This document shows, piece after piece, positions 34,201-43,715 of a stretch of DNA of 64,000 bases. This DNA is from Yamagishiella unicocca (taxonomy: Eukaryota; Chlorophyta; Chlorophyceae; Chlamydomonadales; Volvocaceae). The notes beneath the pieces were generated by a model, which saw only the letters and a program-made list of their open reading frames with translations, made no database searches and had not been told where the DNA came from. Position numbers and translations under genes: made by a program. Where the stretch lies: the NCBI GenBank assembly GCA_003116995.1, contig BDSL01000070.1, forward strand, positions 1 to 64,000, read 5' to 3'. Numbering within the stretch: the first letter of the stretch is position 1; each line of letters opens with the position of its first letter.

Positions 34201-36497
34201 GGTGGAGTGCGTGGGGGTAACTAAGGTCAACGAGCCACAACACGGGCACACAGACCGACAAGAGAGCAAGCCGTTCAACCCATGTCAGTTGAATTTTATT
34301 GCAAAGCTAGAGAAGCGATTCGTCCCCTTATTGCCAAGCTAGAGAAACGGTTCGTCCCCTAAGTCCTGTCCCCACTTCGCCTCTTCGCCTGACCTCTTCC
34401 TCCTCCGCCCCTCCCTCCCCCCCCACGTCCTCGCTCACCCCCTGACGGCTGGAAGGTGATGCTGATGGGCGCCCCAACGCGGCAGCCCTGATCGCCCGCA
34501 CGCAGCCTGCCGTACACATAGATGGCACCCACAACCAGGCTGATGGACGCGTCGTCCAGGATCAGCTGCACAGCGGCAGAGATGCGAAATTTGTGATTTG
34601 ACAATAGGAACGAAGCAGTTACGTAGGTGGGGCGTCGCTCGGGAGGCTCCTCGGGGGGGGGGCCTGCTGGCAAGCGAGAGCGAGTGCGAGTGCGAGTGCG
34701 CCACCTTACGCAGCACGCACTGACGTGCCGCCCGTCCGCGCAGCGCAAACCCTCGCCCGTACATTGGAACAGCTGCCACTTCTATCTGAGAGGCAGCCGG
34801 CTGCTGCGACAGAAACGAGACAGGTCCGAAGCACAGCTTTCCGAAGATGTGGAACAGCTCGCACGCGGACGAAGCCAGACACATACACGCTACGCTATGC
34901 ACGCATCGTCACCCGGACCAACGCAGCTGGCTCCGCCGCCGCACCTCGGAGCTGGAAGGGATGCGGATGGACGCGAAGCTGTTGGCTCCGGAGCCGCGGA
35001 AGGAGCAGCCGGTGATCATGACGCGAGAGTTGGTCGGCAGCACCACTGCCGACCCGGGGGTCGGCGGCCCGCCCGACGTGGCGGGCCAGGTGGACGACCA
35101 CTCCCACAGCGTCACATCGGGAAGCAGGTGCGGGCAGGAGCTGTAGGCGGACCTGTGGGTGTGATGACGTGGGTCGGGTGCGTATGTGCAAGAGGGGGTG
35201 GAGTGCGACGAGACCCATGGGTCAAAACGTAATGGCTGGGGAGGAGTTTGCAATTAGTCAGTCCAAATGAAACTCCCCTCCTTTCACCTTCACAAATCCA
35301 TTCGCCCATTTGCGCCGTATGCTATACTCAAACAACCCGCCCCCCCTCTACCTACGTTCATTAACCAGTAAGCCCTCGCCCACCCACCTGGTCCTGCTGT
35401 TGGGGTCGTAGTTGCAGTTGTTGGGGGACACCCAGGGCGCCGGGTAGCTGGAGGGGTCGATGCCGGCGGCGGCGGGTGAGAAGCCTCCCGCGGCCAGGCA
35501 CGCCGCCTCACTGTCGTACGTGCCCCAACCTGCGGCCGGGCGGCGGCGGCGGCATGTCAGCTACTGGCATCATGTACATCTATATGCTGTCTTGCCCCCA
35601 TGCATACGGGTTGGGCGACCCGAACGCAGCCGGCAAATAATATATAATAATATTACGCCGGCCGGAGCCTGGCGTGTATTAAGGGGTTGGGGAACTGAGG
35701 GGCAGCCGGCACCCTTACTTTGCACCGTCGCTGCTCTCCCTGCCAAAGGCAACTCATACCGTGTGTCCACGCAAGCAACACAGCCTTGCTGCCTCCCGCA
35801 GCACCGACTCCAACCCAATCCAACCTGCTGCCCCGCCCCCCCCCTCCGCCCCGCCTCTACCTTCGCCCCGGCCCCCGGCCAGCCACCCACCTCTGCTGCA
35901 CATCATGCACGCCTCCACCTCGGAGGCGCTGGCCGGCTTGCAGTCGTCCCGCCAGCTGATGCACTCGCGCGCGGGGAAGTCCCGGACGGCCACCCAGCAG
36001 GACGTCCTGCTGCTGCTGGCGTTGGAGGCGCCGCCATCACCGGAGCCGCTGAGAGCGGGGCTGGGGGCAATGAATGACGGGGACGGCGCGGCAGGCTTGA
36101 CAGAGCGCACACCTCCGGTCGCAGGCGGGTCGTCGGCGGCAGAGGTTGAGGTAGACGGGGAGGCGGAGCGGGAGGAGTTGGAGGGACGCGTAGCCTGCTG
36201 GCGCTGCTGCTGCTGCTGCTGCTGCTGGGCCACCGCGGGGAGCGTCGCCGCCGCCTCGGAGGCAGGGTTGGGGCTTCTGGCGGTGGCGGAGCTGGAGGCA
36301 CCGGCGGGCGGTGGCGAGGCGCTCGAGGCGCCCCCGGCCGCATCCACTGGGCCCGGCTGCGGCAGGGGCGCCGCGCCAGTCGCCAGTTGGCGGCGGGGCC
36401 AACGGCCGCCGCCGCTACCGGCGCTACTGGCGCCGCTGGGGCCAGCAGCCGCACCTGCCGTCATCATCGTCAGATAAAGTAGTAGTAGCAGAGCCAT
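18947..36497 (-). CDS. Secreted G8 / beta-helix / proline-rich / ShK protein, 31 exons, 2,466 aa
   Basis: Exons: 36497-35891, 35529-35388, 35152-34945, 34565-34439, 34166-34033, 33623-33463, 33193-33082, 32727-32657, 32277-32204, 31419-31337, 31077-30970, 30663-30589, 30334-30272, 29797-29706, 29341-29240, 28900-28852, 28564-28410, 28158-28006, 27678-27554, 26966-26788, 26426-26316, 26065-25994, 25818-25758, 25306-25154, 24787-24681, 24496-24340, 23993-22479, 22211-22050, 21685-21524, 21331-21179, 20874-18947. All use GT-AG and every junction keeps frame (7,401 nt). The start is the Met of MALLLLLYLTMMTAG, a signal peptide; an in-frame Met at 36782 gives a basic, non-secretory extension and is judged 5' UTR. 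Residues about 250-1160 resemble animal CEMIP/TMEM2/PKHD1L1 (G8 plus beta-helix), 1161-1665 are proline-rich, and the C terminus carries ShK repeats. Probable extracellular or cell-surface matrix protein; substrate unknown. Confidence 0.85.
23006..23975 (-). repeat. Proline-rich coding minisatellite, 18 x 48 bp
   Basis: On the coding strand each 48-bp unit encodes 16 residues of the type SPPPPPPRPPTSPPPA, followed by a shorter run of SPPPA units. It lies within the 1,515-nt exon 27. Such Ser-Pro-rich rods are typical of hydroxyproline-rich glycoproteins of volvocine walls. Unit variants recur with a period of six units (units 3/9, 5/11 and 8/14), showing that a 288-bp block was duplicated. 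Confidence 0.9.
27287..27490 (-). mobile_element. Dispersed element family 2, copy in G8-ShK intron
   Basis: Shares long blocks with 39898-40170, including AAACCGCTCGGGGTCCTTG and GTTCGTCTAGACA, plus the CAGTGCCGACC...TTTCCTCTC end. It lies in intron 26967-27553. Read in the gene's direction it starts about 65 nt after the splice donor. Confidence 0.8.
32030..32142 (-). mobile_element. Dispersed element family 2, short copy
   Basis: Matches the terminal part of the copies at 27.3 and 40.1 kb: CTCCAGCATGTAAT, then CGAACCAGTTTTAGTTTTCAG and TGCCGACCCACGGGTCTCCT on the plus strand. It lies in intron 31420-32203 of the G8-ShK gene, about 60 nt from the donor in the gene's direction. Confidence 0.7.
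32462..32553 (-). mobile_element. Short intronic repeat (family 3), copy 1
   Basis: Roughly 90 bp, similar to copies in the bestrophin gene at 48.7, 49.9, 52.1 and 52.9 kb. The common core on the plus strand is GTGYCCGAAGACT...GCCGGCTAG...CGTGYAACCGGGT. It lies in the G8-ShK intron 32278-32656, about 100 nt from the donor. Confidence 0.7.
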
Positions 36498-38420
36498 TGT
36501 GAAGCCACCACCGCACCGCCGCTGCTCCTGGCCGCTGGAGCTCAGCAGGCGAAGGGTGGACCCAGGGCCGGGATCCACCAGGGGGCCAGCAACGGCCGCT
36601 GTTCTCACGTTGCTGTTGGAGGCTGGATGACGATCCTCGTCACCGAGGCGCCAGCCGCTTGCACGGCCGGCTGATGTGTCAGGCGGCGCCATACGCGCGA
36701 GGCGCTGGGCCTGGTGGCGCGAAGGACGGGATGTGGTACAGGCGTTAATATCGCCAGCTCGGTTAGTTCCAGCTTCGATCATGACGTAGGCAAGTACGCG
36801 CAGCGTGCAGGCAGATGGAAAGCTGCAGGCGCACGGCGGCGGAGACCGCTAATGAGGCACTGCTAATAAGCGCATGCGTACGTGGCAGTGGCCGCGGAGG
36901 ACCCACATTTATTGCAAGGGCCCGTGCAAGACAGTCACGACTCCATCCGGACTATGTAGCGCACCTCACGGCCGCCGAGCCTGCTTACTGAGCTGCCGTG
37001 TCGTCCTTGTAGGCGGCGGCGACGGCAACAGCTAGCTTTGTAGCAAGGAGCCTTCTTAATACTGTCGGGCTCGGAAACAAAAGACGGCAGCGCGGAGGAT
37101 TGAAGACCCGAAAGGGGAGGTAGAGAAAACGCGGGCTTGCAGTGATCACGTCCAAGCTTCCGTCAATGAAGATACGATGAGCCAGACCCAGCAGCGTATT
37201 AGCCTTGTCGTTGACAATATAAGTTGCCGCGGCTCGGAGCAATAATAGGAAGGGGCGACCGGATATGGATTTGGCGGGACGGTCACGTTCCGCGGCAAAA
37301 TGGCTTGGATGGCTGGCTGAGTGTCGGCGTTGTGCCTGCTGGTGTCCAGTATGGGGAGAGGGGATACGGGAGGAGATTAGAGCCAGCCAGGTTGCAAGCT
37401 TCTTCAATAGCAGATAGGCAAATCCACACGGCATGCACGCAGCAGTCAAGATCAAGGCGACGCCGGCGACCTGGAATGAGGCATAACAAGCGGAGGATGG
37501 ACCCACATTTATTTCAAGGGCCCGTGCAAGGTAGCGACAACTCCATCCGAACTACAGAGCGCACCTGACAGCCGCGGCACTTGCTGACTTTACCCTTCTG
37601 GATAGGGTGTCGCCCTTGCTAGCGGCGACAGCAACAGCTAGCTTTGTAGGGAGAAGCCTTCTTGGTATCGTCGGTCTCAGAAACAAAAGACGGCAGGGCG
37701 GAGGATTGAAGCGGCTTGCGGTAGTCACGTTCAAACTTCCGTCAATGAAGGTACGATGAGGCAGGTTCAGGTTCAGCGGCGTACGAGGTATTAACCTTGT
37801 CGTTAACGATAAGTTGCTGCGGCTCAGAGCAATAATAGGAATGGGGTGATCGGGTCTGGATTCGCCGGGACGGCCACGCTGCGCGGCAAAATGGCTTGGA
37901 CGGCTGGCTGATGTGTCAGCAGGCGGCGCCAAGCGCACACGTGGCGCTGTGCCTGCTGGCGTGAAGTATGGGGAGAGGGAGATACGGAAGGAGATTAGAG
38001 CCAGCGAGGTTGCAAGCTTCTTCAACAGCAGATAGGCAAATCCGCACGGCACGCGTGCAGCAGTCAAGGCGGCGCCGGCGACCGGGAATGAGGCATAATG
38101 CATTGCTAACACGCGGAGGACCAAACTTTATTGCAAGGGTCCGTGCAAGGCAGCGACGACTGCGTAGCGCACCTGACGGACGACGGGCGCGGCGCTTGCT
38201 GATTGGACAGGGGTCGCCCTTGTTGGCAGCTCGAAACGGCGACGTTTCCTCCTTACTTTCCGGAATCTTGAACTCCGAGCCGGCCCCATCGTGGTTACTA
38301 CTCAAGCTTTCGTCTATTGGAAACACGACGAGGCAAATCAAGTGTTCAAGCTTCCGGCTGTTGGAAACAGGCCCGGCGGCGTATGAGATACTAGCCTTAC
38401 TTCCGCGGCTCTGAAGATTA
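36498..38420 (-). repeat. Tandemly repeated 5' flank of the G8-ShK gene
   Basis: Units of about 600 bp begin at roughly 36890, 37490 and 38113 (last one short) with GCGGAGGACC...TTTATT.CAAGGG.CCGTGCAAG. Each carries TGGCTTGGA.GGCTGGCTGA, GAGATTAGAGCCAG and a minus-strand reading CGFAYLLLKKLAT. The same landmarks appear in decayed form in the true flank 36600-36890 (GGCTGATGTGTCAGGCGGCGCC). Minus-strand ORFs of 173 and 190 codons span two units. They share some segments but differ elsewhere, so promoter or 5'-UTR duplication is preferred over a gene family. Confidence 0.65.
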
Positions 38421-39211
38421 AGTTAATGAAAAAGCCGATCGAACCTATCTGTATTGGATGAATGATCATGCGCGCGAGCGACGCGCAACGACCCACGGGT
38501 CAACGACCCACGGGTTCCGTTTGCCGCCTGTTGCTCCTGCCGTTGGGCTCCTGGCTTCCTCTCATGATCTACTAAGCTGTCATCAGTAGGCGTTGCCCGG
38601 GCTGCTGGGGTGGGGGACAACAACCAAGCGAGCGCGCCACCTTCGCGGCTGCGGACCTCCGCGTTACAGCGCCAGCGGTCCATTTGCACGTGCTCGCGTC
38701 CGATGAAAGCTACTGAAACAAAAATGGGGCCGGCGGGCTTAGGCGCGTATGTAGCAGCAGCGCGCCACCCATTGAATGGTCCCGTCCAGCCACGCGAACC
38801 CGGCGCGGCTGTCAGCAGCCCCGCTCCGGACACCTTCCGGACACGCACGCAGCGTCGAACACCCGTCAAGACCCAACCACGCCGAAACACCTCACACCGA
38901 CCCACCTCACACCAACCCGAATCACATCGACCCAACCACGCCCCCACCACTCAGCACGGAAAGACGCAGCGACGTCATTGCACTGCACCACTGCCCCTCC
39001 CGACTGGGGTTGTGAGCAGCACCCGGGTTACGGCAATACAGAGCGCGAATAAGCGCAAGCCAAGCATGAGTGGCCCAAAACACGCCCCACACTGCTTACT
39101 TGGATCCGCCCACATCGATCTGATGTGGTCACCTGCCCGCCCCCGCCCGCCCCCGGATCGATGCCGGACCTCGAGTCAGGCAAGCCATGGATGGCTGGAG
39201 GCGCCGCTGCA
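38421..39211. other. Intergenic, includes likely PRXQ 3' UTR
   Basis: No gene is recognised. TGTAA on the minus strand at 38668-38664 is a plausible polyadenylation signal for the PRXQ gene. A double GACCCACGGGTC motif sits at about 38488-38512. Confidence 0.45.
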
Positions 39212-42119
39212 TCACTTGGACGGCTTTGTGGCTACGAAGGCCAGCGCCAGCGGCACACTGTCTTTGGAGCCGACGCCGATCTGGGGGAGAGGTGGGGGCA
39301 GGGGGCAGGCAGGCAGGGGTGGGGGGACGAGGTGCCTATGGTGAGGAGGGAACGCGGTTGCCATCCAGTGGGGGCGCTGCGGGCTCGACGTGTCGCCATT
39401 GCGAGTGTGTGTGGGGGGGGGGCCGCGGGGCGCCACGGCGTGGTGTGAGCCGCCACCTGGTCGCCATCACCCTCAAGAGTGCGCCCGTGCTCCACTACGA
39501 TGCGTACGACGTCCCCCAGCCAGCAGCCCGCCACCAGGCCCCCTCCCCCGGCTCCAAACCCCTCCCCCGGGCACCCCTCCCTGCCCGCAGTCCATTAACC
39601 AGCCTCGCTCTGCTCCGCCATGCGCATCGGTCGATCTATGATACGCATTCTTGCGGGCCCAATCCCAACAAGCAAAAACAGACCCTATTCGGACAGCTTG
39701 CCCTTTGTTTGTGATCCGCCCGGGGTTGCTGTTGGCCCGCCCGGGGTTGCTGCTGGTCCGCCCGGGTTGCTGTTGGTCCGCCCGGGGTTGCTGTTGATCC
39801 GCCCGGGGTTGCTGTTGATCCGCCCGGTCCTCAACGCAGTCGCGGGTTCCCTGCGTCACCCCAGCACCACCCCTGCCGCTCCCCCCCATGCCATCCGGGC
39901 CCGAGCTTCGCCAAGTCCCGCCCTAGTATGTCCAGCCACCATACGAAGTTCTCCACCATGCACCCCAAACGGACGCTAAAAAAATGTTTCGCTAAACCGC
40001 TCGGGGTCCTTGTGGCGTTCGTCTAGACATACCAGCCGGGGCCCACACTCGACCTCTGGACTAAGTCTACACCAAGTTCTGCAGCATGTATCTCACAAAT
40101 GTATGAACTGAACGTTCCCGAATCGGTTTTACTTTTCAGTGCCGACCCCAAGTTTCCTCGCATACCCTCCGAGCTCCCCAGGTCGGGCTCGCTGCGGCGC
40201 GAGGCTCGCGGCTGGGCGGCGCGACCGCGGCGACCCCCGGTCTTGTTGGCGGCGGTGGCAGCGGCCGCAGCCTGCGCTGCGCCACCCCCCATGCCCCCCA
40301 TGCCCCCTCAACCCCGCCTGCACCCGCTCTCCCATCCCCGCCCTCTTGATGCCCCTCCCAGGACCTGTTCACTATGCTGTCCGCCATGGACGACCGGGAG
40401 ACCTCTGTGGTGCGGGAGCTAGTGACCATGCTGGACGACCCGGGGGACATCGGTGAGGGTGCCGGGGGGCAGGAAGGAAGGAGTGGGGGGTGGAATACCG
40501 GACACCGGCACAGCAACGCTGGGGGGTTTAAGGAGAATCCGCGAATCCACGGCCGACAAACCAAGGCGGTGATGATGGCGGTCCAGAAGAGACTGGTGGC
40601 GAACGCTGGGGGGGAGCGGCCCACACGAAGTCCCGGGGGAGCTGGGCTCCTTATGGCTCCACCAGCCTACCGGCACCTAGGTCACTCCGCCACCCCCCTC
40701 GTCCCCCCTATTGTAACTCCCCCCCCCACCTGCGCATCCTCCAGGGCTCCCTCCCGCGCCACCACGAAGTGGCACCGCTTGATCTTTCCCTCCGGTGTGA
40801 GGGCGCCCAGGGCCGCCAGCGCCTCCTTGGAGGGGTCGGACAGCAGCGGGAAGGGCAGCGAGTGCTCAGCCTTCCAGCCCGCCTGCGGCCGTCGGGTTTG
40901 CGGGGGGGGGAACGGAGGAGGGCAGGGAAGGCGAATACGTTAGTAGCCGTCCAGTTGTGAAGGTACCGCATGTGCCCACCTTCGCTGCCGCCAGCCACGT
41001 GTCCCCTTCAAACCCCACTCGGCACGCCTTCCTATGCTACCCCGCTCCCGACCTTGCCCCATGCTTGTTCGTGTGGCTGTGTTGGCCAAGGCGTACCCCC
41101 CGACTCAGGATAGGGACGTCCAGCAACGCCGCGGCTCACTGCCCACCGTCCGACTCGTCGCAGTCCCAGCAGTGAGGCGTCCGTCCCCCCGGTTTTCCTT
41201 TCGTACACGGGTTTTCCTTGCAACCCCCTAATCCACCTGCCCCTACCTCCGCCGCGATCCGGCGGCCCGAAACACGTTCCACGCCACCGCCCGCCTCAGG
41301 CACCCCGAGGCAGCCGGGCCCCGCCCCCACCTGAGCCGCGACCGGATCCGCTGACATGCCGTACACCGCGTAGCCCTTGTCCGCGAAGGTACGGATGTTG
41401 TCCTTGAAGGCGTTGGCCTGGAGGGTGCATCCGCTCGTGCAGGCCTGTGGGGGGGAGGCAGGGGTGGGAGGATGCAGCGGGAAGGGCGGCCCAGGTCACA
41501 ACGCCACATGAGGGAATAGCACCCTGATTGCAAGGTGCATGAATGGTATGTCTCTATCCGCCAAGTACGGCATCCAGTGTGGCCCTGGCAGCCATGGATT
41601 CCATCCAACCCAACCCTTGCCTGCGGGTACACGAACAGAACCGCGCCGTGGCCCTTCACCATGTCCTGCGATCAGTGAGGGGGAGGGGCGGGGGAGGGGT
41701 TCTCGTGAGGTTAGGGTGCGAGGCGCGCAGCACCTGAAGGCAGCAGCGACCATTGAGATATCGGGACGGGGCGGAGGGTAGTGGGATTGCGGGGTGCGCG
41801 GCCATGGGGTAGCAGCAGATGGCCATTGGGAATTCAAGGAGGCAGGCGCAAGAGTAGGACGTCAAGGAACTGAAATCGACAAGATGTGGCAGGCTGCGCG
41901 TTGCGGTGTTCTCATCGAGCTCGCTACTGCATCCACCTTGGAGGACAACATAGCACCCGTGTCCGTTTGCAGCTTGAAGTCAGGTAAAGCATCGCCAACA
42001 GCAAGAGCATGGCAGCTCAGGGCTGTGCGGCGCGGGGCCGTGTGGCCAACCGTGCGCGTTCCATGCCGAGGTGCGCAGGGCCCGCGAACGCTGACAGCGA
42101 CTTTTTGTGCAGTTATCAT
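39212..42119 (-). CDS. PRXQ: Peroxiredoxin Q, plastid-targeted, 5 exons, 187 aa
   Basis: Exons: 42119-41937, 41665-41621, 41444-41331, 40882-40730, 39280-39212; all phase 0, 564 nt. The first 40 or so residues are basic and Ser/Thr/Ala-rich, as in a chloroplast transit peptide, followed by VGDALPDFKLQTDTG. Exon 3 holds the peroxidatic site in TSGCTLQANAFKDN, exon 4 has LPFPLLSDPSKEALAALGA and IKRCHFVV, and the last exon gives IGVGSKDSVPLALAF. The enzyme reduces hydrogen peroxide and alkyl peroxides using thioredoxin. The usual resolving Cys five residues after the peroxidatic Cys is Asn here, while an extra Cys lies four residues before it. Intron 2 starts with GC instead of GT. Intron 4 (40729-39281) is long and full of repeats. 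The gene is divergent from SRP19. Confidence 0.9.
39717..39828. repeat. 21-bp minisatellite in PRXQ intron 4
   Basis: About five units of CGCCCGGGGTTGCTGTTGGTC with small changes. Confidence 0.85.
39898..40170 (-). mobile_element. Dispersed element family 2, long copy in PRXQ intron 4
   Basis: Best-preserved copy of the family also at 27287-27490 and 32030-32142. On the plus strand it ends TTTTACTTTTCAGTGCCGAC then CCAAGTTTCCTCGCATACC. In the gene's direction it therefore begins GAGGAAAC...GTCGGCACTGAAAA, like the other copies. Confidence 0.75.
40362..40452 (+). other. Isolated exon-like block on the opposite strand
   Basis: Inside PRXQ intron 4 but on the plus strand. A long pyrimidine tract and CCCAG precede an open 91-nt block beginning DLFTMLSAMDDRETSVV and ending in a GTGAGG donor in phase 1. 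The peptide looks amphipathic and acidic. I do not recognise it, and no partner exons were found nearby, so it may be a captured gene fragment or chance. Confidence 0.35.
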
Positions 42120-42354
42120 TGCAGCTGTCTAGTTGCGATAGTGATGTGACCCGAATGCTTCCAGGCAATGAATGAATGCTGGGTGCCTTCATCTGCAACG
42201 CCCTCACCAATTGACGTACACGCCATGTCCCACCGATACGCATTCCGTTGTTCTGCATTAGGAGGACAGTCTTAGAATCCAACCAATTACACAGGCACAA
42301 TCGCCTAGGAGTAGAGCCCTTCAACTTGCCCAAGAGTGCTGATCGGACAAAAAT
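42120..42354. promoter_or_regulatory. Divergent promoter of PRXQ (-) and SRP19 (+)
   Basis: Only 235 bp separate the two start codons. It contains CCAAT at 42207-42211 and 42283-42287 and a TGACGTAC CRE-like site just after the first. No TATA box is evident. It is less GC-rich than the flanking coding DNA. Confidence 0.65.
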
Positions 42355-43715
42355 ATGAACCCAGACAAGGTGGGACGCGTCAAGTTGATGTCTAGCACCG
42401 CATTTCTTATGATAGGCGCTAAACGACTAACATACGGTGATCTGGTTTTCTGCAGCGGGTCATCGTCTACCCGCAATATATTGATGCCAACAAAACAGTT
42501 GCGGAGGGTCGGCGGATACCCAAAAATGTTGGTAAGGTGCATTCCAATGTTATGCTTTAATCCAGCCAGCTGCGGCTTTCGGTGGCCTGCTGGGCGGCTG
42601 ATACCGTCCCCCGCTTGCGCAGCATGTGATGAGCCGTTCGCCAACGAAATTCACGACGGCTGTAAGCTTCTTAAACTGGAGTCGGTGATGGAGGTGAGCG
42701 GTACCCTGATATCGCCTGCCTGTGTTGTGGCGACCGCCTCGCCGAAGCACTCCGCCTCCGCCTTTCCCGTTTGGCCTTCCTAGGCCAAGCATTACCCGCG
42801 GGACTGGCTGCCGAGAGGACGGATACGCGTGCAGCTGAAGGGGGACGACGGCAAGCTGGTCAACCCGGAAATCCCTGACCGTGAGTGCTGGGGTAGAAGC
42901 TGGGGGGTACGGTGACCCATGCATCCTGACTGACACCAGGAGTCGCACATGGCGTCACCAGCCGACAGCACAGTACGATTACGTAAGGTAGGGGTTTGGC
43001 TCGATTCCGACAGAACCCTCATCGGCTGCGCCACGCATGGCAACGGAGCCACACCACGAGTGCGCGGCATGGACCCCCCGCAGCACCATGAGCCCACGTC
43101 ACCCCCACCCCCATCCCCCACCCCAGCGCATGTTCTAAACTTTATTTCGGCCAGTTTTCCTCCTCCTTCTGTAATGCCGTGCACACGGCTTCCACGCCGC
43201 CCGTCACCATAACCATCACCACAATCCCTACCCGGCCACGACTCACACCGCCTACCCGCGCACGCCGCATGCGGCCGGCTGCGTCGCGCTCCAGAGAGAG
43301 TGGTGTCCGGACGGTGTCGAATTCCGTGCATTCGGATGCCACCTACTCGGTTCCAGTGGGGCGCGCGTCGTGGTGGCTGCGAGCCACGCCACAACGTTGC
43401 TGGGAAGACGGCAGTGGCTAGTCAGTGTGGCAAGCGGCCGGCTGGCCAGCCCTGGATCCTCCTTCAAGCTCGCCTCCCACGCACCCAGCATCGCCCCCTT
43501 CCCCCTTCCCCCGCGCCCCCTTCCTCGTAGGGCGAACCCTGCTGATCCGTCTGGCGGAGGTCGTGGCGAAGCAGCCAGGGAGGAACAGCAAGGGGCGGCA
43601 GCAGGCAGCCAAGCCGGTGGACGCGGGCGCTGGCGCCAGCGGCAGCAGCAGCAGCGCGGCAGCCGGCGGGAGTAAACCAGCTCCGAGCAAGAAGGGCAAG
43701 AAGGGCAAGAAGTGA
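42355..43715 (+). CDS. SRP19: Signal recognition particle 19-kDa subunit, 5 exons, 147 aa
   Basis: Exons: 42355-42369, 42456-42531, 42623-42693, 42784-42880, 43531-43715; 444 nt with all junctions in phase. The protein starts MNPDKRVIVYPQYIDANKTV followed by AEGRRIPKNVACDEP, has KHYPRDWLPRGRIRVQLK in the middle and a lysine-rich tail ending KKGKKGKK. These are the standard landmarks of SRP19, and the length matches the family (about 140-150 aa). SRP19 binds helices 6 and 8 of the SRP RNA and prepares the site for SRP54 in co-translational targeting to the ER. It is assembled in the nucleolus and works in the cytosol. The first exon is only 15 nt. Downstream TGTAA at 44476-44480 may be the polyadenylation signal. 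Confidence 0.95.

Larger units (their letters stand above)
24340..35152 (-). other. G8 domain and parallel beta-helix part of the large gene
   Basis: Exons 3-26 (residues about 250-1160). The G8 signature covers exons 3-5: a WSSTWPATSGGPPTPGSAVV strand, then SLVVGAIYVYGRL, then GGQLDLHGAAYLPTWTRL. Exon 6 continues with SSWRPGQVLFVATS and FQYSHYG, exon 7 with EVGLLSRSILLQ. Later landmarks of the CEMIP/TMEM2 family are MGQHNVLGAYPFHWHNAGD, a GTSNLVLADNVAFHARGSCF strand, YLEDGVEEGNW, DAAAGVFYSANPNN, LFDGNTAHSSGYFW and DHDGSATL. Animal relatives bind or cleave hyaluronan or act at ciliary surfaces. Which role holds here is not shown by the sequence. Confidence 0.85.

Noticed and set aside
36498..36782. 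Longer N terminus of the G8-ShK protein starting at 36782
   Set aside because: It would bury the signal peptide 95 residues inside a basic region that resembles the duplicated non-coding flank; the internal Met at 36497 is the better start.
36985..38124. Two minus-strand ORFs (173 and 190 codons) as a tandem gene family
   Set aside because: They agree only in patches, differ by frameshifting indels elsewhere, and coincide with the repeated 5' flank; no known domain.
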